Below are positions 11,613-21,640 of a DNA stretch of 64,000 nucleotides, piece by piece. The notes beneath the pieces were generated by a model. It was not told the DNA's origin. It did not search any database and saw only the letters and a list, made by a program, of their open reading frames with translations. This DNA comes from Hofstenia miamia (taxonomy: Eukaryota; Xenacoelomorpha; Acoela), in NCBI GenBank assembly GCA_004352715.1, contig SCFE01000041.1, positions 1,494,266 through 1,558,265 of the forward strand, given 5' to 3'. Every line of letters begins with the position of its first letter. Positions within the stretch are counted from its first letter, which is position 1. Made by a program: the position numbers and the translations under genes.

Positions 11613-12532
11613 GTATCCAAATTATATTATATTTTTTCGCCAAAATTTGGATGTAGAATCAACAATGGTGCAAATTTTGTTGATGAAGATTGAATTAAAT
11701 GTGTGATTTTGTTTATATGTATGTCTAATTTGATCCATGTTTTCATGATATGATCTTATGATATTTCTATATAACAAATCTTACTGACCATTGAGAGTGT
11801 TTTACTAGTTTAACGCGTTTTGTAGGTACATGAATTCTTCGAAAAAATGTCACACGAACTCATCCATCAGCAAGAATGGAAGGATTGGTTTTCAATACCA
11901 TATATTAAGAATCCCGAAACCACCACTCCGTTTGCATTGTTTTTCTCAAGGCCGTGGCAAGATACTTTTCTTGTATCTCTTCATAATTTTCTCAATGTTG
12001 TCATATATATGTCACCTCAACCTTCATTGCTCTCCTTCGAAGCAGAAGCTGAACGCATTGAGCAAGTAAGTTTCATTTAACTAATTATACATCTCAAGAG
12101 ACTATTAAAAAATACAGCATTTTTTTAAAAGTTGCTCATGGCAGTTTTCGTACTTTAAGTGACGTTTGAAAGATGATTCACTCTAAAACGTAATAAAAAA
12201 TCACTTAGTATTAAAGAGAGAGAAATTTAAGAAAAAACTGCAATTTCAAGATAGCACATAGAAGTTCTGTAACATCAACTCACACTTTTTTATAAAAAAT
12301 TGCATTGGGCTATATATATATATATATATATATATATATNNNNNNNNNNNNNNNNNNNNNNNNNNNNNNNNNNNNNNNNNNNNNNNNNNNNNNNNNNNNN
12401 NNNNNNNNNNNNNNNNNNNNNNNNNNNNNNNNNNNNNNNNNNNNNNNNNNNNNNNNNNNNNNNNNNNNNNNNNNNNNNNNNNNNNNNNNNNNNNNNNNNN
12501 NNNNNNNNNNNNNNNNNNNNNNNNNNNNNNNN

Positions 12533-12577
<45 letters not shown>

Positions 12578-13798
12578 TATAGTTCCCGCTAATTACTATG
12601 TAAAATGGGTTTTTGGCGTACAAACCGGGACTTGGGGCAAAAAATCCATAGTATATAGCGGGACTTGGCTTTTATTTCCATGACGGTTCCATAGAATTGA
12701 GAAATTTAATTTGGGAGGAATAGACTACATAACTACATGAAAAAATTTATGACTTTTGATTTTTTTCCAATTACCAAAAAATTTTTCAACTTTAATTATA
12801 GTCCCGTTTGTACCAAATGATATTTATAATTCCCGCTTTGTACTTTTTTACTTATGTTGCAAAAAAATATGGTTAAATTGAATAATATGGTTCTTATTGA
12901 ATATACATAAGATGAATGTAAATCTACATTATAACAACAATTTTTTCACATAGAAGTTTGTTATTTTTAGTGCAGTAGCATGCCCTATTCAGTTAATGAT
13001 AATTTATAAAACAGGTAATTTTTTGTGTTGAAATTGAATAGTGACATATTGTTCCCTTTTCTGTTAGAGCTGGGAGCAGTTAATTGACAAATCCAATATT
13101 ATTATAGATTAATTCATTTTCAATTATTATAACATCTTAGTAATATAATCAGCGCACCACAGGGCTATGATGTCACTGCGTAATGCATGCAAGTTTTCAT
13201 GCACACATTACTTGTCACCTCGAGAGCTTCACACTATTTTTTCGAGCAGATAACCTCATGACTATCCTGAGATATGACCCTAAGACATCCCTGCACAATG
13301 AACGTATAAGTTAGCTCTGTAGAGATGGTCTAGTTGCCGGTGCTGCTGCCGGCAATGAACTTAGCATAAAAATAAAGAAATTAATTGATATTTTCGAATG
13401 TGTTTTCTGTTGAACACTAATTATATGTGTCCACAATACAATCATTACCATGTCTTGTTAGTTATGGCCTGTAATTAAGCGCTTTGACTGGCAATAGCTT
13501 ATTAGCAAGTGAGGTGACAATCACCTTCCACGTGGCCTCAATTAACTAATTTGTTAATTGGCCCGAATAGTGATTAATTTCTCGCGATTAATCAGTCCTG
13601 ATACTTTATTTTATTATTTAATCATGAATAAATTTGTATGTTCCCTATACTAGTCCAGAACATAACTTTGTACACAGAGGTATTTATTAGTTTTTAGTGT
13701 ACTTCGCGGTGTTTTATAAGTTTTTGTACAAAACGGGACTATAAAACGCATTTTCTGTACAAGGCGGGAACTATAAATGATTTTTTGTACAAAGCGGG

Positions 13799-13844
<46 letters not shown>

Positions 13845-15594
13845 ATATTGCATTCATATATATATATATATTGCATTCAAAATACCAAAAAGCTGTTAAA
13901 CCCTTCCAATTTACTGAATTATAAGAGTTGACTGATAGTTTGCGAAAATTTGATTTCATTACATGTTATATTCTAGTAGTTTCTAGCACCTCACCACTTG
14001 ATTTGTTAAGATATGGTATTTATTGGATTGAAAATGCGGTCATTAGTAGTATGCTGTTAATGTTACATTGAATGAATTCTTTGAAATTGTGATATTTTTT
14101 CACTTAATATTTCAAGAAAATTTTAGATGCGACTAGAAATTGAACTTTTAAAAACACAGAGTGATCAACAAAGAACCCTGCCTACATTGAAAACTAAACG
14201 CGGCTTGGATGATATCACCGGGGAAGTTCTGGATGATTTTTTCATCATTTCATCCGATAGCAAGTTTAATGATGTCCACCCTCCTGTAAGGAATATTTAT
14301 TTGATCTAATTTTAGCAAAGGCTTTATTTAAAGTTCCATAGACTTGAATTGCATATAGTCGACTTGATGTTAGCTTATTTTTTGAAAACTACAAAATGCT
14401 CTTTTCAATTCACAACAAAGAGAATTGTGACACAATTATCGGATGTAATAATGAATAACTTGTGATTATTTTGAAGCTCTCTCTTCTTGGTTGTGATTCT
14501 TCCTCTCATCTCCAGTTATCTCACTAACAGATCTCAATCTGTCCGAATTGATTCTATTCTTTCTGATGATCTTCTGGTGACCTCTGGGGTTCTCAAGAAT
14601 CAGTTCTTGGTCCACTTCTGTTCTTAATTTTCATCAATGACTTCAACCATCACTGCTTTCAACTCTACATGCATGCTATATGCAAATGACACACGCACAT
14701 TTTCTTCTGACCTCGAAAGTATTCGAACCAGTCTGCACTTTTATGGTCAACTTCCAATGGTCTTCCTTTTAACACATTAAAATCTGAAGGGCTCTTATTC
14801 TCTTCCTCTAAAAACCATTGATTTCTTTTTAATTGATGTCATTGTTCATTTCAGACCTTATGTTCGTGTTCCTGGTATTTTGATTTCCAGTTCTCTTTCC
14901 TGGTCTATACATATTTCTCACAAAGCTAAAATCTTCTCTTCTATCTTTTATTTTCTCAAATCCACTATGCCCAGTTCTTTTAACTCCTCCACCTTCAAGT
15001 CATATTGTCTTAGCGCATTTTGTTATGGATCTCAGTGTTGGTATCTCAACTCTTCTTTATCAACTGAAATTGATCGCCTTTTACATTGGGCTCTTCGCTG
15101 GATCTAATCTTCAAATAAACCTTTCCTTCATCTTCATCTCCTTTTAAAAGCCAGGCTTTTGCCTATCTCACTGTATCTCAAATTCTTTGACCTGATCTTT
15201 CTCAATAAACTGCTACTCAGCTTCTATGATTTCGATGTTTTTGATTTCCTAAAATTCTCTTCACGATCCTCTTCTAAAGTTTGTTTTCTTTTACCTCGAA
15301 TTCACAAAGCTACCTGTGCCAATAACTTTTTCTATCTTGTAATTTCATAATTTCTAATCTTGAAATCAATTTGTGGTCGCCTGCTAATCTTTTTAAACAA
15401 CGCATCCTCCAGTTTCTTCTGTCTGTTATTTCTGAATTCGGCTTTTTATCTAAATGCAACTCATTTACTTTCTGCAATTGCTCCTCTTGTCCTCTTTGCA
15501 TTTAGTTTTCACTGTTTTTCCCTTGGCGATTTTTTTGTTTGTAAATGTTTTTTATTTTTGTATACAGCATTAATTTCGGTTAAATGCATTATTA

Positions 15595-15650
<56 letters not shown>

Positions 15651-18600
15651 ATCTTGAAACCTATTTTCTCCTCTTGACTCAATTTTGCATCGAGTTTTGA
15701 AGTGAACTATTTTTCCACCAACTTTGAATTTTTTGTTGAATTATCTTTGCTCTCCAGAAATCCCAAATTTCTGACTTTCATTTTATATTTTGTGTTTAGA
15801 CCAAAAGAGATGGCCACCCGCCGGCATCTCTAATACCCCCGGATGCTCTGTACCGGATTCCTCCTCGATCGCCTATTCAAAACTCCCCGGACTATGCCTC
15901 AGTTGATGTCCTTGGTGCTGATAACAAACTGGAAGTTGTATCTCAGTCGCTCTACACGGAACATTCAGCACCCCTACGCTCTTGTCAGTTTTCGTCCTCA
16001 GGCATACAGGTGTTTTCATCTTCAGTCTTTATGATTCTATTCTACTATTCAATAAAAAAATTACGTTTAATATTTTATAAATCTGCGATATTTCAAGTAT
16101 TTGTAAAACATGTATTCAAAATTTAAATGAATCTAAGTCTAAAATATGTACCTGCTTGTTTTACGAGTTGTGAGTTATCTCTTTAAGTATGCATGCCCAT
16201 AGTTGACCAATCGTTCTATATTTTTAACAAATGTTTTCAAAGTGAAGGTTTTAAAAATATATCTAGAAGACTAACAGTTGATCACAAGAATGTGAATTAT
16301 ACATAGATAAAATACATTTGGACTAAATGAAGCTTCTTTTGAATAGGTTCTGCTATTTTTATTCAATTTAGGATTCTGCTGGAATTTTAATGGTACACGT
16401 CATATTACGACTTCTCATTAAATATGGGCAATGTGGTATAAAAAATATTAATTGAATTCTGAAATTCCTGGATTCCACTTGTTCAAATGTGTTCCCAGTA
16501 CCCTGTCACTGTTCCCAAAAAATCCTCTAGGACTAGATTGTCCCATAGAATCCTAGTAAAACTCTGCATTGCAATTTATTGTTTTAACATATTTGATGTG
16601 GATGTGCAATAGGAATGTATTAGAATTTGTTAATTCATTTAGTTATTAATGAGTTTTAGGTAGCAAGTTGTGATAAAGCGGGCGTTGTAAAGGTTTGGAA
16701 TTCTACCAACTTCTGCACCCAAATGTCACTGTTTTCCGAATACCCACTTCTTTGTTGCGACTGGGTATCACGTCAAGAGAACCTGCTACTTGTTGGCAAT
16801 AGTAAATGCAGTATTAGGTTGAACGATGTAGAAAAAGAGAAAAGCGTATATGAGCTGAAAACGCCGACTGCTTACCCTCAGGTATTGCCAATTTGTTTTT
16901 TACACATCTATTTAGTTCTAAAGTTGTAGAATAAATATATACATACATTTTTATTATTTTTATCACCTTTTCATTGAAACAAATTGATTTTGCTAATAGT
17001 CAAAATATGCGAAATTTATTGGTATTTTGGTAAGGGGTAAATTTGGACTAAAATGCTTTTATCACTATCATTTTGAATTGCATGGATAATACATTATTTT
17101 GGTGTATTTTATTACGTGATTGTTTACAACGAGGGATATCCCATACGATATTTCAAAAACTACTCTATTGATGCATAAGTATTGTATTTAATAGTTAAGA
17201 AATGCATGTAGAATATATTAGTATGCAAATCCTTGTTCAATGATTTTATACAATGTCTAGTGTTTTGATATTAGCAGCATTTAAAAAGTAGGGGAGATGG
17301 GGACAAGTAGGCCATATTAAAAAGTAGATTTATTGCAACCGATTAAGTTTACACCAACTCGGTGGAGGCTTTTTTTCACTTTTAAAAACCACATACATAC
17401 CCTTATAAAGTCAATTCTATTCATCACCAATCAGCGAAACTTTGCCGGACTATAGTTTACATATTACTGAATACTAAAAGAAGAAAAAAATTACAATTCT
17501 CGTGCTCTGACGTCAGGAAATTGACTGCAATGCCCAATAATTTGAAAAATGTGTTCTACGAACTCAGCACATTCAAAAAAAAATTATTCGATGTCCTCCT
17601 GGCCTCACGTCCTGAAGCGAATTTATCTATGAATACAGCTTTTTAAGAATAATATATGTATAACTAATAAAGTAATGAAAGTATGGTTTTTATTTTTAGA
17701 CATTTGTCTTGCAAACAATTTTAGGAAATTTAAAAAAATATCAGGGTTGAATCTTTCAAATTAGAGATGTAACCTTATTTCTAAAGGCGAGCTTCCTCAA
17801 ATTGTTGTTTCCTACCATGAGGAAACCGGTTGACCTTTTAGATAATTACTGATTTTGAAATTATACTGTATTAAGTATTGCATGCTTTTTAAAAAAACTA
17901 TGGGTAAATAGGCCATTTATTCCAGACATTTTGTAGCATACTTCCGTGGCATCTTCTTCTTTTTGTCATCATCAGTTTTTTTATTCAAATCTTTCGATTT
18001 TCCTTCTTTCTTCGCATGCTTTCTTTGTCAGCACCAATGTTCTCTTGTTCTCTTCCTACCATTTGATTTTGGCTTATCATTTTTCGCAAATGTGAAATTT
18101 TGCTAGGCAGTTCGAAAATTTGTTCCAGTTTTGAAAAATGTGAAGTATTTGGAGTCGTTCTGATCACATTACTTTTCGAATCACTGTCTTGATTCCGCAT
18201 CGTAACTTCGTTAACTTGATATTTGACCCGGGAAGATCTTCTAGTGAAGACTTGAACATCCTGGACAGCAGCTGTTTCAACAAAGTCGAAAGCTAAGCGT
18301 CTAAATGTTTTCTTAGACATTTCATGTAACACCTTTGGCAAGCTTAATTCTTCTTGAAGAGGGGTAAAAGTCTTTTTTTCGTTGCTTCACAGCAGTGACT
18401 GTGTGCGATTTCAATCTGTTTTCCACTGTTCTCCTGGGAATTCATTCATAGCTTTCAACACCAACATTTTACCACTATGAACACGCCACATAGCTTCTTG
18501 ATGTACTTCAGGATTCCTACGACCCTTCGTTATTTTTTATATTTCCGAACCATCTAAAGTATGCATAAACTACTTTTAAATAATCACTGATATCTAAATA

Positions 18601-20722
18601 TAATTTCATAATAGACTTTTCTTTGGAAATAATCTCTTTCTTTGTTAAATTGATGTTATTCGGAACTATATTTAAAACGAATAACATTACAAATGATAAA
18701 GCAAATGAAATTTAAATTTCTCAGAATATTATCTCATCAGAGTTTTTGTTAACTTTTTGAACACATATGTGATTGAATTAAACAGATTCGCTCTTTACAA
18801 GTAATTTTTAGCATTATTTTGTTTAATATCATCTTCAACGAAACAATGATTACCAGCAATTCAATCTAAACATGGAGCCGGTGTTGTCAATAAGTGTACA
18901 GAAAGTTGTCAGCTAAATTTTCGAAACACTGATGATTTTATCACTATGTCAAAGTGTTTGTAATTCTAGTTTTTTAATTCTTTAAATTCCTCGACATTTT
19001 TATCACCGATACTACTGTGGAATGTTTGCATTACATATGCTACTCGTTTTGTACTTAACAATTTTTAGTTATCATTCAGAAGCAGTTGAGATTTATATAT
19101 TCTGTTGCATATTAGTTGACTATCTTTGTACTTAGGTCGCATCCATTTGCGTTAATCCTGTGGGAAACCGGTTTGTGAGCTCAGCTTACAGTGCCAGTGC
19201 TTCCGGCGGATCCCTCTTGAGTTTGTGGAATCTTCAAAATGGTAAAGTAGAGAAAGACCTGCCGATCGGCAATGGACTGGTCACTTCTCTCTCGTTCAAT
19301 CATAATGGCTCGCTCTTGGCCACTGGCTGTCAGGATGGCACAATCACAATCTTTGATTTGAAGAAGGGTGAAAGTTTGTTAAACTGGTTGGCAGTTCAAA
19401 GCAAAGGTTTTATTAATTTATTTGACTAATCAATCGTATTTGCATGTATAGGTAGCTGTTGCTTAACCGATTGGGCTTTGATACCAGTGTATTAAAAGTT
19501 TGTGTATCATACCAATGCGACCCTTAATAGTGGTCCTGCAATCGTGCATGCTATTTGATGAAACTGAGCTTTAATTAATTGCTAGTTTCCTCTTTTTTCC
19601 CATCGTCTTTCTTCGAATATGTAAAATTCATGCTTGTGATCAAGCAAACGTTCAACTACCAAGTTCATATGACTGGAATCTGCCTACCCATTAAAAGGAA
19701 CGAACAATATTTTTATTTGTTTTCAAACTAAATATTTGAATATTCATTACTATTTGATAAATGATTTCCCTCCAATATTCATGGTAAATTGCCCAAGAAC
19801 TTTAATTCAGTTATGCTTGGGTTTTTGCTTTCTTACAGACTTCCATATATTGATAATGGTGATTGTCTTTTATAATTTAAGGCATATAATGTCAATTGAG
19901 CCAAGCCCCAGTGGGCGTCGGCACGTGCTGGTCGAAACATATTAGTGTGAGTGCGTACTGAGGTGCCAATAATAGTTTTTTCACATGTTAATGCTGTTTA
20001 TGGTTTTATGATTTTATACTAAGTGACGCAAAAATTAGCCTTGAATTTCTTTGCAACACAAACCAACAATTACCTCAATGCGGTAATAAGAAATTAAATA
20101 ATTGTTTACAAAATTTAAACTACGTCACGATATATGACAATAAATAAATAATTAATAAAAACGCAACTGTGGTAATGCCGAAATCTTTGCAACTAATTTA
20201 TTGAACATATAGTTCAATGGAGATCTTTTTTTGAATTCTTAGCGTTAGAAGTAATCACTAATAATATTCGAAAATTTTCAATCCTTTACAAATTCTCATT
20301 TACATGTTTTAGGGCAATCAAATGTAAAAGCCATTCGTTTCAGTTTCGATGAAAAGTCACTAATATCACTAGACGGTTTGGGAAACTTGAAGCGTTGGTC
20401 GCTTCATAAGAAGAAAGAGAACACTAATGTTCTTCTCCCTCAGAATGATGAAGTTCCCTTCGATTTCATGTTGGGATCACAAGGAAGATGCCTTCTCGTT
20501 GCCAGGCCTTCTAGCACAGATTTATATAGATTCAACTCTGCTCTAAGTTCGTGCTCTGATGAAGAGTTATCACTAAGACATTCGGTTACCTATAGCAATT
20601 CCAAGTCTAAAGGTGTATGCTTTGATTGGACCAATTGCACTGTGGGCTCTACTCTCACATTTCTTTCGGGAACAGACGATAGTCAGATTATAGTCACATA
20701 CATGCAATCATCTCGAAAATAA
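11310..20722 (+). CDS. WDR91: WD repeat-containing protein 91 (WDR91), seven coding exons
   Basis: Coding exons: 11310-11612, 11826-12065, 14127-14285, 15800-16009, 16660-16881, 19136-19406, 20313-20722. All introns are GT-AG; phases are 0 except the last (phase 1). The product is 604 residues versus about 747 in human. The N terminus (MVREYLLYRGFTSTLR) is a LisH-like dimerisation region, followed by EWKDWFSIPYI and FSRPWQDTFLVSLHNFL, near-identical in family members. Then come a charged, coiled-coil-like segment in exon 3, a short linker, and a WD40 beta-propeller (exons 4-7) ending KGVCFDWTNC and TFLSGTDDSQIIVTY before the stop. WDR91 binds RAB7 and, with WDR81, restrains PI3-kinase on endosomes so early endosomes mature to late ones. 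The shorter length comes from the disordered middle; a missed exon in the exon 3-4 intron is possible because both borders are phase 0. Confidence 0.92.
11826..12065 (+). CDS. WDR91: WDR91 coding exon 2
   Basis: 80 codons between acceptor TTGTAG and donor CAA|GTAAGT, phase 0 on both sides. Contains EWKDWFSIPYI and PWQDTFLVSLHNFLNV, the most conserved N-terminal part of the family. Confidence 0.92.
12300..12580. repeat. (TA)n microsatellites around a 193-N gap in WDR91 intron 2
   Basis: (TA)n at 12311-12339, N at 12340-12532, then (TA)n from 12535 to about 12580. Not coding. Confidence 0.95.
12535..13850. repeat. (TA)n-bounded locus with repeated word CCCGCTTTGTAC
   Basis: Left side: TATATAGTTCCCGCTAATTAC (from about 12577, split by the TA tract), GGCGTACAAACCGGGAC (12614), TATAGCGGGAC (12654), ATAGTCCCGTTTGTACC (12799) and ATTCCCGCTTTGTAC (12829). 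Right side, inverted: TTTGTACAAAACGGGAC (13722), TGTACAAGGCGGGAACTAT (13756), TTTGTACAAAGCGGGA (13783), then (TA)n to 13849. The outer words are inverted relative to each other across about 1.2 kb. This is the clearest of the word-repeat loci and sits inside WDR91 intron 2. Confidence 0.65.
14127..14285 (+). CDS. WDR91: WDR91 coding exon 3
   Basis: 53 codons (MRLEIELLKTQSDQQ...) after acceptor ATTTTAG and before donor CCT|GTAAGG, phase 0 on both sides. The leucine/charge pattern suggests the end of the coiled-coil that follows the N-terminal domain in the family. Confidence 0.75.
14480..15652 (+). mobile_element. Decayed non-LTR retrotransposon 3' portion with (ATT)n tail
   Basis: Broken frames read SYLTNRSQSVRIDSILSDDL, then VTSGV with a damaged QGSxLGP block (14576-14610), and FSSDLESIRTSL, followed by WSIHISHKAKI and YGSQCWYL (14905-15050), the thumb/C-terminal part of an RT. 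The remnant ends in a (TTA)n microsatellite at about 15590-15648, the usual type of 3' tail. It lies in WDR91 intron 3 in the same orientation as the gene. Confidence 0.7.
15800..16009 (+). CDS. WDR91: WDR91 coding exon 4
   Basis: 70 codons after acceptor TGTTTAG, donor CAG|GTGTTT, phase 0. Starts with a proline-rich linker and then enters the propeller with VVSQSLYTEHSAPLRSCQ, comparable to the LSQ-E-Y-EHHSSI-HC start of the human WD40 domain. Confidence 0.88.
16660..16881 (+). CDS. WDR91: WDR91 coding exon 5
   Basis: 74 codons after acceptor GTTTTAG, donor CAG|GTATTG, phase 0. Contains the WD blade ending GVVKVWNST and LLLVGNSKCSIRLNDVE, aligned with the GVIKVWS and LLLLGSGVGTVRLYD segments of human WDR91. 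Confidence 0.9.
17286..18560 (-). mobile_element. Internally deleted pogo/Tigger-like DNA transposon
   Basis: Read from about 18560 leftward: EGRRNPEVHQEAMWRVHSGK resembles the pipsqueak-type helix-turn-helix of pogo transposases, and MSKKTFRRLAFDFVET (18250-18320) resembles the T-K-VRRLA segment that follows. Next comes a basic C-terminal-like tail (SNVIRTTPNTS, then KESMRRKKENRK to about 17985); the DDE core is missing. At 17291-17315 AGGGGAGATGGGGACAAGT looks like a Tigger/pogo terminal repeat, and a GTAAATAGGCCA echo lies at 17905. It occupies WDR91 intron 5 antisense to the gene. The opposite TIR was not found. Confidence 0.5.
19136..19406 (+). CDS. WDR91: WDR91 coding exon 6
   Basis: 271 bases after acceptor CTTAG, ending in phase 1 at AAAG|GTTTTA. 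Encodes two propeller blades: GGSLLSLWNLQNGK and LSFNHNGSLLATGCQDGTIT followed by IFDLKKGESLLNW, matching human RLLLWDTKTMKQ and [21 protein letters not shown]. Confidence 0.93.
19407..20312. other. WDR91 intron 6
   Basis: 906-bp intron; no transposon or RNA gene recognised. Confidence 0.6.
20313..20722 (+). CDS. WDR91: WDR91 coding exon 7 (C terminus)
   Basis: Begins after acceptor GTTTTAG in phase 1 (junction codon GGG) with QSNVKAIRFSFDEKSLISLD and GNLKRWSLHKK, and ends with TGTVGS-type last-blade sequence GSTLTFLSGTDDSQIIVTY and a TAA at 20720-20722. Closes the propeller as in the human protein. Confidence 0.93.
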
Positions 20723-20764
20723 ATCATTATTTATGTATTGTATTGATCACAACTACAATTTTTA

Positions 20765-20770
20765 AATAAA
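20765..20770 (+). terminator. Candidate polyadenylation signal of WDR91
   Basis: AATAAA 43 bases after the stop codon; canonical hexamer at a typical short-3'-UTR distance, though AATAAA is common by chance in this AT-rich DNA. Confidence 0.5.
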
Positions 20771-21361
20771 TTGATTGGGCCATTCTTTTTCTAAGGCTTA
20801 AGATATACCTGCTTTTAATCTAGCGTTAAGGACTGGTTTTGAAATGTTGCTGCCAACTTAAAATTGTTATCAAGTAATTAAATGTCCAGTAATTACATGA
20901 TGTTTACCTATAGTTGCTTTTAAATTTGTGTTTAAGACTTTCTACATTGGTTGGCGTAGTTGTGGTCAAATAATGCCTTAATTTATTTTAAATTTTATTA
21001 TGCCTATGAATATTTTTCAATTGGTGCTACATTTTTTAGACACATTCCATTTAAATCAAAACCAAAATAACAAATATTAAATATTTAATATTTTTTTATT
21101 ATTTTCAATTTATTTTCATCAGATTGCATTTTACTTAACTTTTATTTATTTTTCTATTTTTGTAACAAATCAAGAGAAAGAATTAGGATATACTTTTGTT
21201 TGTCATGGCGTGTTTTATGCAAAAAAACCAATAGGTTCTTCGCGAATTTTATAGAAGGAATCTTGTAACATATGAAAAATATCAAGAAAATCCGCTTTGT
21301 CTATCAAATTTCTGACATGTTTTGTTTTTTATAGTGTATAGGCATCTGGAATCTAACCACG

Positions 21362-21640
21362 ATGCAGGATGACTATGCAATCGGAGAGTATGAAACCAGG
21401 GTAAGCACCCACAAGGATCTAATCCATGATGTCGCATTTGATTGGCATGGGGAGCGTGTTGCTACCTGCTCTAGTGACCAAGATGTGCATGTATATAAAG
21501 TGAATTCTAATCGTTTGGAATTAACTCATTCTTTCCGTGCTCATAATGGATCTGTGTGGAAGGTAGTTTGGGCACATCCTGAGTTCGGAAGTGTTTTTGC
21601 CACTTGCTCGTTTGACAGAACTGCAAGCATATGGGAAGAG
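21362..21640 (+). CDS. SEH1: SEH1 coding exon 1
   Basis: 93 codons; donor GAAGAG|GTATAT. Acceptor-like TTTATAG ends at about 21334 and another TATAG at about 21341, so the ATG lies 20-27 bases into an exon. A strong internal donor AGG|GTAAGC at 21400/21401 must be ignored, since the conserved HKDLIHDV lies just after it. Confidence 0.88.

Noticed and set aside
15310-15677. Open frames on both strands around 15310-15677
   Set aside because: They overlap the decayed retrotransposon 3' end and its (TTA)n tail; poly-Ile translation of a microsatellite.
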